Positions 33,909-46,647 of a stretch of 64,000 bases of DNA are shown here, in pieces. The position numbers were made by a program, and so were the translations under genes. The notes below the pieces were generated by a model. The model made no database searches. It saw only the letters and a list, made by a program, of their open reading frames with translations, and was not told the origin of the DNA. The DNA comes from Clostridiales bacterium (GTDB lineage: Bacteria > Bacillota > Clostridia > Oscillospirales > Oscillospiraceae). The DNA lies in contig SFFV01000010.1 of assembly GCA_004557735.1 (NCBI GenBank), positions 4,774 to 68,773 on the forward strand, read 5' to 3'. Every line of letters starts with the position of its first letter. Position 1 is the stretch's first letter.

Positions 33909-33938
33909 ATTTCCTTCCTCCCGGATCGTCTGCTTTGT

Positions 33939-33967
33939 ATTATAGGCAGGCGATTTGGATTTTTCAA
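33939..33967 (-). promoter_or_regulatory. SigA-type promoter of asnS
   Basis: On the minus strand TTGAAA (33967-33962), 17-nt spacer, TATAAT (33944-33939). The ribosome-binding site GGGAGGAAGG lies at 33922-33913. Confidence 0.88.
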
Positions 33968-33980
33968 CTGGAATTGTGCG

Positions 33981-34027
33981 ACCCTCTCAGTCCCCTCCGG
34001 TGACAGCTCTCCCGGAGGGAGAGCCAG
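33981..34027. repeat. REP/MITE-like repeat, single copy
   Basis: The sequence has the pattern ACCCTCTCAGTC, then GGTGACAGCTCTCCC, then GGAGGGAGAGCCAGG. It matches in outline the copies at 52441-52556 (CCCCTCAGCC, GGCTGACAGCTCCCC, GGGGAGCCAAG). Repeats of this shape are common in Oscillospiraceae-type genomes (recalled, not checked). Confidence 0.6.
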
Positions 34028-34088
34028 GAGGCGCGGGGGACGCTGATTTCCGCAGCAAGCCGCTTGGCCCGAGCCGGGGCGCGGCGGT

Positions 34089-35852
34089 TCACGACAGTCT
34101 CTGCGTATTCCAGAGCGCGGCATAAAGCCCGTTTTTCTCCATCAGCTCTTTGTGCGTGCCGTATTCGCTCACGCCCTCCTTATCGATGACGGCGATGTGG
34201 TCCGCGCCGCGGACCGTGGCGAGCCGGTGCGCCACAACGATCGTCGTACGCCCGCGGCTGAGCTTTTCGAGCGACGCCTGAATGGCGGCCTCGGTCACGC
34301 TGTCGAGCGCGCTCGTCGCCTCGTCGAGCACGAGAATCGGCGGGTTTTTCAAAAACACGCGCGCAATGGCGATGCGCTGCTTCTGTCCGCCGGAGAGCAT
34401 CGCGCCGCGCTCGCCGACGAACGTATCGTATCCCTGCGGCATTTCCATGATCTCGTCGTGGATGGACGCGAGTATCGCCGCGTGCGCGACCTCCTCGTCC
34501 GTTGCGTCGGGGCGGCCGTAGCGGATATTTTCGCGCACGGTGTCGGCAAAGAGGAACACGTCCTGCTGGATGATGCCGATGTACCGGTGCAGCGAGGACT
34601 GCGTGACGGAGCGCACATCCTGCCCGTCCACAAGGACCTGCCCGCCGGTCACATCGTAAAACCGCGGCAGGAGCTGGCTGAGCGTCGTCTTGCCGCTCCC
34701 CGACGGCCCGACGAGCGCGAGCGTTTCGCCCGGCGTGATCGTGAGATTCACATGGCGCAGCACCTCTTCGCCGTTCCGGTAATGGAACGACACGTCCCGG
34801 TACTCCACGCCGCCTTTTACGTTTTCAAGCTCCTTGGCGTCCGGCGCGTCCTTCACGTCCGGCTCGGTGCGCATGATCTCCAGAAACCGGAGGAAGCCGG
34901 AGCTCCCCTTCTGGAACTGCTCGACGAACTGCGTGAGCTTTCGGACCGGCGCCATAAACACCGAAACGTACAGCGAAAACGTGATGAGATCGACCGCGTC
35001 CATTTTGCCCCGCAGGATGAACAGGCCGCCGGCGGCGAGCGTCACGAGCTGCATGAGCGCCATGGCAAATTCGGTCGAGGCGTTGAAGGCGCCGAAAATG
35101 CGGTAATAGCTTTTTTTGACCTTTTTGAATTTCTCGTTGGATGCGCGGAACTTGTCCATGGCGTCCTGCTCGTTGGCGAACGCCTTGACGGTGCGGATGC
35201 CGGAAACGCCCGCCTCCACGGCGGTGTTGATCTCGGCGGTCTCGCGCTTCACGTCCAGACTGCGCGCCCGCAGCCGCAGCCGCAGCCGCATCACGACCGC
35301 GAGCATCAACGGCAGCAAAAGAAGAAGGATCAGAGTAAGCTCCCAGCGGATCGTGGCGAGAACGGCGAGCGCCCCGACGATCGTGAGAAAGGCCTGGACC
35401 ACGGTTTCCGGGCCGTGGTGGGCAAGCTCGGTGATATCGAAAAGATCGGTCGTCATGCGGGACATGAGCTTGCCGGTGCGGTGCTTATCAAAGAAGGCGA
35501 ACGAGAGCGTCTGCACCTTGGCAAAAATATCCTCGCGCATGTCCGCCTCAACGCGCACGCCGAGCTCGTGGCCGTACACGGTCACGATATACTGCGCGAG
35601 CGCCCGCAGCAGATACGCGCCGAGAAGCCCCGCCATCAGCAGGAAAAAGGCTTTGTACAAGCCGTTCGGCAGCAGACGGTTGAGCGCGTAGCGCGTGGCG
35701 TACGGGAACACCAGCTCCGCCGCCACGGCGAGGACCGCCATGGCGAGATCGAGAAGCAGCAGCTTCCTGTGCGGGGCATAGTAGGAAAAGAACACCCGCA
35801 CGCTGCCCTGCGTAAAGTCTTTCTTTTTCTTTACGTTCTTCACGGTGATCAC
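34089..35852 (-). CDS. ABC exporter, fused membrane and ATPase domains
   Basis: The 587-residue half-transporter has six membrane helices (about 25-310) and a C-terminal nucleotide-binding domain: GPSGSGKTTLSQLLPRFYD (Walker A), IGIIQQDVFLFADTVRENIRYG (Q-loop), MLSGGQKQRIAIARVF (signature), ILVLDEATSALDS (Walker B). It should work as a homodimer exporting lipid-like or drug-like compounds; no partner is adjacent. It starts with GTG overlapping the rnhA stop (GTGA), so the two are co-translated. Confidence 0.93.
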   Translation of the reverse strand: MITVKNVKKKKDFTQGSVRVFFSYYAPHRKLLLLDLAMAVLAVAAELVFPYATRYALNRLLPNGLYKAFFLLMAGLLGAYLLRALAQYIVTVYGHELGVRVEADMREDIFAKVQTLSFAFFDKHRTGKLMSRMTTDLFDITELAHHGPETVVQAFLTIVGALAVLATIRWELTLILLLLLPLMLAVVMRLRLRLRARSLDVKRETAEINTAVEAGVSGIRTVKAFANEQDAMDKFRASNEKFKKVKKSYYRIFGAFNASTEFAMALMQLVTLAAGGLFILRGKMDAVDLITFSLYVSVFMAPVRKLTQFVEQFQKGSSGFLRFLEIMRTEPDVKDAPDAKELENVKGGVEYRDVSFHYRNGEEVLRHVNLTITPGETLALVGPSGSGKTTLSQLLPRFYDVTGGQVLVDGQDVRSVTQSSLHRYIGIIQQDVFLFADTVRENIRYGRPDATDEEVAHAAILASIHDEIMEMPQGYDTFVGERGAMLSGGQKQRIAIARVFLKNPPILVLDEATSALDSVTEAAIQASLEKLSRGRTTIVVAHRLATVRGADHIAVIDKEGVSEYGTHKELMEKNGLYAALWNTQRLS

Positions 35853-36283
35853 ACAAGCCTTTCGCGCTCCGCGACGGCAAGCGCGTCGCAGCGGTTATTG
35901 TATTCGTTGTCGGCATGGCCGCGCACCCAGACGGCGGTGACGCGGTGCTTTTGCAGGAGGCTGTCCAGCTCCTGCCACATCTCCGCGTTTTTCAGCTCGC
36001 CGTCGCGCCGCTTCCAGCCGCGCTTTTTCCAGTCGCGCAGCCAGCCGTTATTCAAGGCGTTCACAATATACTGGCTGTCGGAATAAAGCTCCACGGCGCA
36101 CGGTTCTTTGAGCGCCCTGAGTCCTTCGATGACGCCCGTAAGCTCCATACGGTTGTTCGTCGTGTCCTTTTCGCCGCCGGAGAGCTCCTTTACGTTCTCG
36201 CCGTAGCACAAAATGGACGCCCAGCCGCCGGGACCGGGGTTGCCGGAGCAGGCGCCGTCGGTATACAGAATGACGTTCTTCAT
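35849..36283 (-). CDS. rnhA: Ribonuclease HI
   Basis: The 144-residue enzyme cuts RNA in RNA-DNA hybrids. It has the RNase H1 catalytic set: D in YTDGACSGNPGPGGW, E in RMELTGVIEGL, D in YSDSQYIVNALNNGWLRDW and the late D in NRCDALA, with VRGHADNEYN as the handle/loop. The start MKNVILYTDG follows AGGGAGAAAT; the upstream in-frame extension is rejected. It sits 25 bp from the SHOCT gene and overlaps the ABC exporter. Confidence 0.96.
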   Translation of the reverse strand: MKNVILYTDGACSGNPGPGGWASILCYGENVKELSGGEKDTTNNRMELTGVIEGLRALKEPCAVELYSDSQYIVNALNNGWLRDWKKRGWKRRDGELKNAEMWQELDSLLQKHRVTAVWVRGHADNEYNNRCDALAVAERERLV

Positions 36284-36308
36284 ATTTCTCCCTGAATGCT
36301 TCTCCCTC

Positions 36309-36689
36309 TTACAGTCCGCGCTCATAGCGTTCGCGCAGCGCGCGGTATTCGGCCTTGTCGATGATGCCGTTTTTCAGAAACGCGTCGAGCTGCGCGATGC
36401 GCTGCGCTCTGTCGTGGGCGAAATGATCCTCGCCGGTATTGTCGCACACGACGCACGCGGCGTCCGGCATGTCCGGCGGCAAGGGCTGCCGCGGCGCCAC
36501 GCGCCGCGGCGGGGCGGGGCGGTACGGCGCGCTCTGCGCCTGCGCCATCCGCTCGTCCCGCTTTTTGAGCTGTTCTTCCAGCGTCGTACCGGAGGGGGTG
36601 ATCCATTTCCTGGCATTTCGCGCCACATACCTGACGACCGCCGCGACGATCAGAACAACTATAACAGAAACAAAATAATTCGTGTTCAT
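36309..36689 (-). CDS. Small membrane protein with C-terminal SHOCT domain
   Basis: The 126-residue protein has an N-terminal membrane helix (about 5-22, YFVSVIVVLIVAAVVRYVA), a charged linker, a Pro/Arg-rich region (PYRPAPPRRVAPRQPLPPD), a CVVCDN pair of cysteines, and a SHOCT unit at the end (RIAQLDAFLKNGIIDKAEYRALRERY). SHOCT domains are short oligomerisation helices; the function is unknown. Its ATG directly follows the gyrA stop codon with no gap, so it is probably translated by ribosomes finishing gyrA. Confidence 0.7.
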   Translation of the reverse strand: MNTNYFVSVIVVLIVAAVVRYVARNARKWITPSGTTLEEQLKKRDERMAQAQSAPYRPAPPRRVAPRQPLPPDMPDAACVVCDNTGEDHFAHDRAQRIAQLDAFLKNGIIDKAEYRALRERYERGL

Positions 36690-39197
<2,508 letters not shown>

Positions 39198-39209
39198 TAT
39201 GCCGCCTCC

Positions 39210-41141
<1,932 letters not shown>

Positions 41142-41159
41142 GGGTGTTCCTCCATGAGT

Positions 41160-41420
41160 TTAATCAAAGGATATATTCTCCGCGCGCTTTAAAAGCGTCG
41201 CGGTGTTGAGCTGCGATAGATAGATCCGGGTAACTCCGTCCTCCCGGCAGACGACGAACGATTTGGGAAGATCGTCCGCCACGTTCACGACCTTGCCCGC
41301 CTTCTCCGCGGCGCGGAGCGCGTCCCGCGTAATATGCGAGGAGCTGGCGTTATCCAGGTCGCACACGGCGACGATGCTGTCGGTCCGCACGACCGTTTCC
41401 GCGCCTAAGTGGAGGTACAT
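41160..41420 (-). CDS. remB: Extracellular matrix regulator RemB (DUF370 family)
   Basis: The 86-residue protein starts MYLHLGAETVVRTDSIVAVCDLDNASSS, the YaaB/RemB signature, and is found in this place between recF and gyrB in many Firmicutes. In Bacillus it is a DNA-binding activator of matrix genes alongside RemA. The start overlaps the end of recF by 16 bases. Confidence 0.9.
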   Translation of the reverse strand: MYLHLGAETVVRTDSIVAVCDLDNASSSHITRDALRAAEKAGKVVNVADDLPKSFVVCREDGVTRIYLSQLNTATLLKRAENISFD

Positions 41421-42523
41421 GATCCGTTTACCCGTCCTTTGTCCATATAAAGTACGCGCCCGCCCGTCATGCGCTCGACGCTTGCCGCCTCACAGCAGCT
41501 CACGAGCGTCTGTCCGCCGCCGATGCGGTTCAAAACAAACTCCTGCCGGGCGCTGTCCAGCTCGGAGAGCACGTCGTCGAGCAGCAGCACCGGCGTTTCG
41601 CCGGTCTCGGCAAGAAAGATATCCCGCTCGGCGAGCTTCAGGGAGAGCGCCGCCGTGCGCGTCTGTCCCTGGGAAGCGTAGCTGCGCGCATCCGCGCCGT
41701 TGATGGCGATCAGAAGATCGTCCTTATGCGCGCCGACAAGACAGAGACCGCTGTCGAGCTCCGCGCCGCGAAGCTGGCGCTGCCGCTCGGACACGGCCTC
41801 GTATATCTCCCGCTCGCCCGCCGCCGGATCGGCCACGGTCGAAACGGTGGTATAAGTGAGCGTAAGTTTCTCCGCGCCGCGGGAAAACTCGCTCTGCACG
41901 CTTTGCGCGGTCTCGGAAAGCCTCCGTGCAAACGACGCGCGGTAACGGATGATCTTCGCCGAGCACAGGCACATTCCGTCCGAAAAGACGTCCAGCGTAT
42001 CCAAAAGCGAGGGCTTTTCCCGCCAGTCGCGCAATATGCGCGTTTTGTTCTCCTGCAGCCGCCGGTATTCGGCGATGAGCGCGCCGTACCCGGGGCGGAG
42101 CTGGGTAATGGCGGCGTCAAGCATCCGCCGCCGCAGAGAGGCGGCGCCGCGGATCATGGCAAGATCGTCCGGGGAGAAGAGGATCGCTTTCAGACACTGC
42201 TCCGTTTCCCCCGCCAGGAGCTTCACGCCGTTGCGCTTCATCGTGCGCGTCCGGCCGCGGCGGAGCAGGATCTCCAAACGCTGTTCGCGCCCGGACGCGA
42301 AATACTCCCCGCGCACCGCCGCCTCGTCCTTTTCAAAGGCGATAAGCTCCTTATCGTAATACGTGCGGAAGCTCTTCGCGCCGGTGAGCATGTACACCGC
42401 TTCCAGAAGCGTCGTTTTCCCCTGTGCGTTTGCGCCCGCGATAACGTTCACGCCCGGCGAAAATTCGCACCGGCCGCTCTGCAGCAGACGGAAATTTTCC
42501 GTCTGCACGGCATCGACGCGCAT
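41405..42523 (-). CDS. recF: DNA replication/repair protein RecF
   Basis: The 372-residue SMC-like ATPase helps load RecA at gaps. MRVDAVQTENFRLLQSGRCEFSPGVNVIAGANAQGKTTLLEAVYML contains Walker A at about residues 30-37 (GANAQGKT); the ABC signature region QGQTRTAALSLKLAE and Walker B VLLLDDVLSELD follow. The start at 42523 overlaps the dnaN stop (TGATG), which fixes it over the longer in-frame alternative. Confidence 0.95.
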   Translation of the reverse strand: MRVDAVQTENFRLLQSGRCEFSPGVNVIAGANAQGKTTLLEAVYMLTGAKSFRTYYDKELIAFEKDEAAVRGEYFASGREQRLEILLRRGRTRTMKRNGVKLLAGETEQCLKAILFSPDDLAMIRGAASLRRRMLDAAITQLRPGYGALIAEYRRLQENKTRILRDWREKPSLLDTLDVFSDGMCLCSAKIIRYRASFARRLSETAQSVQSEFSRGAEKLTLTYTTVSTVADPAAGEREIYEAVSERQRQLRGAELDSGLCLVGAHKDDLLIAINGADARSYASQGQTRTAALSLKLAERDIFLAETGETPVLLLDDVLSELDSARQEFVLNRIGGGQTLVSCCEAASVERMTGGRVLYMDKGRVNGSCTST

Positions 42524-43635
42524 CAGCCTTCCGAGCGCAGCCGCACGGGCAGGATCATGTAAAGGAAGCTGTCGCCGCCGTCCTCCGGCGTGATGATGCA
42601 CGGGGCGCTGCCGTTCACAATGTTGATGCGCAGCGTGTCGGCGGGCGCGGCCTTGAAAGCGTCCATGAGATAGCTGTTGTTGAAGCCGATGATCATCCCG
42701 CCGCCGTCGCCCTCGAGCGGGCAGCAGTCCTCGGCGCGGCCGAGCGGCGTAGCGCAGGTGATGGTGAGCAGGTTATCCCCGAACACGCACCGGAGCGGAT
42801 TTTTCGTGCGGTCGTCGATGATGAGGCTCACGCGGTCCGTGCAGCGGATGAGATCGGCGCGCTGCGCTTTGAGCTGAATGGGAAAATCGCCGGGAACGGT
42901 CTTGCGGAAGTTCAGAAATTCGCCCTCCAGACGGCGGGAGATGAGCACCGTATCGCCCACGGAGAACGAAACGTGCTTGCTGCCGACGGCGATCTTTACC
43001 GGCTCCTCGGGACTCATGCAGATCTTTTCCAGATCGGAGAGAGCAGCGCCCGGCACGATGAATTTCAGGCTTTCCGCATCGCACGTCTCCACGGCCTCGC
43101 GGCGGAGCGCCATGCGGTAGCCGTCCACGGCCACCATGGTCATTATGTTGTTTTCCACCTCGATGAGCGCGCCGGTATACACCGGGCGGGACTCGTTCGT
43201 GGAGATGGCGAAGCTCGTTTCGGCGATCATGCGCGCCATCGTGTTCTGCGGCAGGGAAAGATTGCTGCTGTAATCCAGCGAGGGCAGCTCCGGAAAATCG
43301 TCCGACGCCGTGCCGGAGATGTTGTAGTCGGCGTTGCCGCAGGCGATGTTCACCGCGTTGTTCCCGTCCGAGCAGACGGAAACGATGCCGTCCGGCAGCT
43401 TGCGCACGATGTCGCCGAAGAGCTTGGCGTTGATCACAACGCTGCCCGGCGCGGAAACGTCCGCTTCGAACGTCGTATAAATGCCCTTTTTGAGATCGTA
43501 GCCCGTGATGCGGACATTGTGTCCGGCCTCGATGAGCAGGCCTTCCATCGCCGGGATCGGGCTTTTGGAGGCGGCAGCGCGGCCCGCGGTGGCTACAGCG
43601 AGACTGAGCAGATATTTTTCACAGGTGAATTTCAT
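42523..43635 (-). CDS. dnaN: DNA polymerase III beta subunit (sliding clamp)
   Basis: The 370-residue ring-forming clamp starts MKFTCEKYLLSLAVATAGRAAASKSPIPAMEGLLIEA, with the three related domains of the beta clamp, and ends with the peptide-binding MILPVRLRSEG, the usual M-P-x-R ending. AAACGGAGGAATTACC precedes the ATG. It is separated from dnaA by the DnaA-box cluster. Confidence 0.96.
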   Translation of the reverse strand: MKFTCEKYLLSLAVATAGRAAASKSPIPAMEGLLIEAGHNVRITGYDLKKGIYTTFEADVSAPGSVVINAKLFGDIVRKLPDGIVSVCSDGNNAVNIACGNADYNISGTASDDFPELPSLDYSSNLSLPQNTMARMIAETSFAISTNESRPVYTGALIEVENNIMTMVAVDGYRMALRREAVETCDAESLKFIVPGAALSDLEKICMSPEEPVKIAVGSKHVSFSVGDTVLISRRLEGEFLNFRKTVPGDFPIQLKAQRADLIRCTDRVSLIIDDRTKNPLRCVFGDNLLTITCATPLGRAEDCCPLEGDGGGMIIGFNNSYLMDAFKAAPADTLRINIVNGSAPCIITPEDGGDSFLYMILPVRLRSEG

Positions 43636-43708
43636 GGTAATTCCTCCGTTTCTTCCAGAAAGAAAGACAGAATATTTTTCAGAAGCGAGTATCAGTAGAG
43701 CAAAAACT

Positions 43709-43854
43709 TGTGGAAAACTCCGGGAAAGCCTTGAAGATCAAGAAAAACCGATGTGGAAAACTTCGCCGGTTTTTTCCACAGTTTCCACAGCGGAGAGAGG
43801 AAAAAAAGTTTTGAACATTTATAAACAGTTTTTCCACATACATTCTGTGGAAAA
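43709..43854. other. oriC: DnaA-box cluster in the dnaA-dnaN gap: probable oriC
   Basis: Five copies of TTTTCCACA, counting both strands, lie at 43709-43717 (minus), 43752-43760 (minus), 43772-43780 (plus), 43830-43838 (plus) and 43846-43854 (minus). A one-mismatch copy GTTTCCACA is at 43781-43789. The surroundings are AT-rich. All boxes have T where the canonical TTATCCACA has A. The position between dnaA and dnaN is the classic Firmicute origin. A separate AT-rich stretch upstream of dnaA (45262-45360) may also take part. Confidence 0.85.
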
Positions 43855-43868
43855 CGTTATTTTTGGCG

Positions 43869-45179
43869 CTATGCCTTGGAATTGATGTTGTAGGTAACGT
43901 CCCGGATGACCATGGCAAACTCCTGGCTGGCCTGCATCATGTCCTCGATCTTTCGGATGGAGGCGAGCACCGTCGCGTGATTTCGCCCCTCAAACTGCGC
44001 GCCGATGTCGGTGAGCGCCATGTTTGTGAGATTCCGGCAGAGATACATGGCGACCTGCCGCGCCGTGGCGGTGTTTTTCTGGCGGGACTGCCCGCGCAGC
44101 GCCTCCTCCGAAACGGAGAAGTACCGCGCCGTTTCCGCAATGATGACGTTCGGCGTGGGGACGTAGGTCCCGACGCGGATCACGTCCTTGATGGCGCGGC
44201 GGACGCTTGAAACGGTGATTTCGTCCTCTAAAAGATCGCGGTAGGCGGTGAGCTTTTTCACAACGCCCTCAAGCTGGCGGATATTCGATGTGACCGTTTC
44301 GCCGATGAACGTCACGACGTCGTCCGGCAGCACAACGCCGAGCTGCGCGGCCTTGTTGCGCGTGATGGCCATGCGCGTTTCAAGATCCGGCGGCTGCACG
44401 TCCGCCATAAGGCCCCATTCGAGCCGCGTGCGGATACGGTCCTCGAGCTTGTTCATCTCCATCGGCGGGCGGTCGGACGTGACGACGATCTGCTTGCCCG
44501 CTTCATAGAGCGTGTTGAACGTGTGGAAGAACTCCTCCTGCGTCTGCTGCTTGCCGGCGATGAACTGGATATCGTCCATCAGCAGAAGATCGGCGCTGCG
44601 GTACTTTGCGCGCAGCTCCTCGCCGCCGCCGACCTGAATGGCGTGGACGAGATCGTTCGTGAAGTCGTCGCCCTTGACGTACACGATCTTCGCTTTCGGG
44701 TTTTTCGCGTGCATCGCGCTGCCGATGGCGAGAAGAAGGTGCGTTTTGCCGAGACCGGAGTTGCCGTAAATGAAGAGCGGGTTATAGAGCTTGCCGGGAT
44801 TTTCCGCCACGGCAACGGCGGCGGCATGGGCGTATTTGTTCGACGGCCCCACGACGAAGTTATCGAACGTGAAGCCCGCGACCTCCGGGAGCGTATCGTC
44901 CGTTCTCGTTTCGGAGATGTAGCTGTCCAGCTCGTCCCCGGCGAGGATCGTCAGCTTGAATTCGGCGGAGAAAAGATCGCTGAGCGCGTCAACGATCGTC
45001 TGGGCGAAGCGGGTCTGGATAATGTCGCGCTTAAACTCCGTGGGCGTGTGTATGACGAGCCGGTTATTCACGATCTCGACCGGCGTGCAGTCGTCAAACC
45101 AGGTGTTCAGCGCCGTGGCGGTCAGATTCTGCCCGAGAACGGCAAGAACGCTGTTCCATATGTCGTTGAGGGAATTCAT
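43869..45179 (-). CDS. dnaA: Chromosomal replication initiator DnaA
   Basis: The 436-residue initiator has domain I (NDIWNSVLAVLGQNLTATALNTWFDD), a short linker, the AAA+ domain (Walker A GNSGLGKTHLL, Walker B LLLMDDIQFIAGK) and a C-terminal DNA-binding domain. The signature, normally FGGRDHTTV, reads FEGRNHATVLAS (residues 396-407): N replaces the Asp equal to E. coli Asp433 and A the Thr equal to Thr435. The promoter at 45239-45267 contains one DnaA-box-like site, consistent with autoregulation. AAGGAGAGAG precedes the ATG. Confidence 0.97.
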   Translation of the reverse strand: MNSLNDIWNSVLAVLGQNLTATALNTWFDDCTPVEIVNNRLVIHTPTEFKRDIIQTRFAQTIVDALSDLFSAEFKLTILAGDELDSYISETRTDDTLPEVAGFTFDNFVVGPSNKYAHAAAVAVAENPGKLYNPLFIYGNSGLGKTHLLLAIGSAMHAKNPKAKIVYVKGDDFTNDLVHAIQVGGGEELRAKYRSADLLLMDDIQFIAGKQQTQEEFFHTFNTLYEAGKQIVVTSDRPPMEMNKLEDRIRTRLEWGLMADVQPPDLETRMAITRNKAAQLGVVLPDDVVTFIGETVTSNIRQLEGVVKKLTAYRDLLEDEITVSSVRRAIKDVIRVGTYVPTPNVIIAETARYFSVSEEALRGQSRQKNTATARQVAMYLCRNLTNMALTDIGAQFEGRNHATVLASIRKIEDMMQASQEFAMVIRDVTYNINSKA

Positions 45180-45238
45180 TCTTTCTCTCTCCTTATGATC
45201 CGTAAAGTGCCCGGAGGCACTATTATCAGCATTATAGA

Positions 45239-45267
45239 ATTATACCACTTTTTCACAATGGTGTAAA
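45239..45267 (-). promoter_or_regulatory. Promoter of dnaA, with an embedded DnaA box
   Basis: On the minus strand TTTACA (45267-45262), 17-nt spacer, TATAAT (45244-45239). The spacer holds TTTTTCACA on the plus strand (45249-45257), a match to the degenerate DnaA box TTWTNCACA. Confidence 0.85.
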
Positions 45268-45360
45268 GATATATTATATATAATGTATTATATAATATAT
45301 TTTAATTATACAGTATATTAAATGCATCTATTGACTATCCATGCTATTTATTATAGGATA
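45262..45360. other. Very AT-rich stretch upstream of dnaA, possible unwinding element
   Basis: About 100 bases consist almost only of A and T, with repeated TATATA/TATAAT steps. In bipartite Firmicute origins an AT-rich DUE lies near dnaA. No ordered DnaA-trio repeats (TAG-like) were recognised, so the function is open. No gene is seen from 45180 to 45459. Confidence 0.5.
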
Positions 45361-45459
45361 AAAAAGGTTATCTGCACAAACAAGGGTGCAAAAAAAAGTA
45401 ACTCTGGCAATGAGGATTGTGTGTTTTGTTGCTACTCTAAAATGCTCTTTCTCGTGTAG

Positions 45460-45600
45460 AAGCCGCTTGCCTCGGCCAACGAAACTGTGCCCGACGAAAG
45501 ACAATTCCAAAATAAGACATGGAATGAAGTCATCGAAGAAATTTTGACGGAAAACAATATTTCCGCAGACAAACTCTCGCTTGGCAATAAAATATCGTGA
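45460..45600 (+). pseudogene. Possible 3' remnant of an unidentified gene
   Basis: After a TAG at 45457 the frame is open for 46 codons to TGA and reads like a real hydrophilic C-terminus: NETVPDERQFQNKTWNEVIE, then EILTENNISADKLSLGNKIS. No start codon or ribosome-binding site is present and no family was recognised. It lies in the AT-rich gap between dnaA and the glycosyltransferase genes. Confidence 0.3.
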
Positions 45601-45690
45601 CGGAGGAAGATCCTTTTTTTAACGGCGACACCCAGGAAGGCCGGTATGCCTGCAGAAAAAAGAAAGCCACATAAGAAAGGAAGAAGAAGA

Positions 45691-46632
45691 ATGATATCGA
45701 TTATAGTTCCTTGCTACAACGAAGAGGAGGCTCTCCCGATATTCTATCAAGAATGCAGCGCGGTTCTTTCTTCCATGAATGAAGCGTACGAATTGCTCTT
45801 TGTGAACGACGGATCAAAGGATGGGACGCTTTCTATTCTCAAAGAGCTATCCGAAACGGATGCGTGCGTGAGATATCTTTCCTTTTCCCGCAACTTCGGT
45901 AAGGAGAGCGCTATGTTTGCCGGTTTCTGCAACGCCAAGGGAGATTATGTGGCGGTGATGGATGCGGATATGCAGGATCCACCGTCCCTTCTTCCCCAAA
46001 TGCTGGAGATACTCCGTACTGGTGAATATGACAGCGTGGCTACGCGCCGTGTTGACCGTGCGGGCGAACCACCGCTCCGAAGCTGGTTCGCCCGGCAGTT
46101 TTATAAGCTTATCAACTGGATCTCCGACGCTGATATTGTAGACGGCGCACGCGATTTTCGTTTGATGTGCCGGGAAATGGTAGACGCCATTTTATCCATG
46201 AGCGAATATAACCGCTTTTCCAAGGGCATTTTCGGTTGGGTAGGCTTTCGTACATACTGGTTGCCGTATGAAAACGTTGAGCGCGTCGCAGGGCAGACAA
46301 AATGGAGTTTCTGGAAGCTTTTTAAATACGCGGTGGACGGCATTATCAACTTTTCGCAAACACCGCTGAGCGCTATGTTCTGGTTCGGTATGGGTATGGT
46401 GGCGATCTCAATCCTCGTGCTGATCTTTCTGGTCGTTCGGCGTGCCGTCTTCGGCGATCCGGTAGCGGGCTGGGCGTCCACAATCTGCGTCATTATTTTC
46501 ATCGGCGGAATGCAGACGTTCTTTCTCGGCGTTATGGGGCAGTACATTGCCAAAACCTATATGGAGACAAAGCATCGTCCGCATTACATTGTATCCGAAA
46601 CAAACGTGGAAGAGCCGCAGAAGATCCGCTAA
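45691..46632 (+). CDS. GtrB-like family 2 glycosyltransferase
   Basis: The 313-residue protein has an N-terminal GT-A domain (ISIIVPCYNEEEALPIFYQE, then the VMDADMQDPP metal site, then FSRNFGKESAMFAG) and two C-terminal membrane helices (about 230-255 and 268-293). This is the plan of GtrB/polyprenyl-phosphate hexosyltransferases, which load a sugar on undecaprenyl phosphate. The start at MISIIVP follows AAGGAAGAAGAAG; an upstream in-frame Met is less likely. A GtrA-family gene, the usual partner, is 43 kb away at 1632-2054. Next is the repeat protein, with no gap, and a GT39-like enzyme. Confidence 0.92.
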   Translation: MISIIVPCYNEEEALPIFYQECSAVLSSMNEAYELLFVNDGSKDGTLSILKELSETDACVRYLSFSRNFGKESAMFAGFCNAKGDYVAVMDADMQDPPSLLPQMLEILRTGEYDSVATRRVDRAGEPPLRSWFARQFYKLINWISDADIVDGARDFRLMCREMVDAILSMSEYNRFSKGIFGWVGFRTYWLPYENVERVAGQTKWSFWKLFKYAVDGIINFSQTPLSAMFWFGMGMVAISILVLIFLVVRRAVFGDPVAGWASTICVIIFIGGMQTFFLGVMGQYIAKTYMETKHRPHYIVSETNVEEPQKIR

Positions 46633-46647
46633 ATGAAGGGAGACACC

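Noticed and set aside
45328..45510. A 60-residue minus-strand protein in the dnaA upstream gap
   Set aside because: No ribosome-binding site and no family; it overlaps the AT-rich stretch and the plus-strand remnant.
46633..46647. ATG 46633 as the start of the repeat protein
   Set aside because: No ribosome-binding site lies before it, while GTG 46648 has AAGGGAG at good distance.
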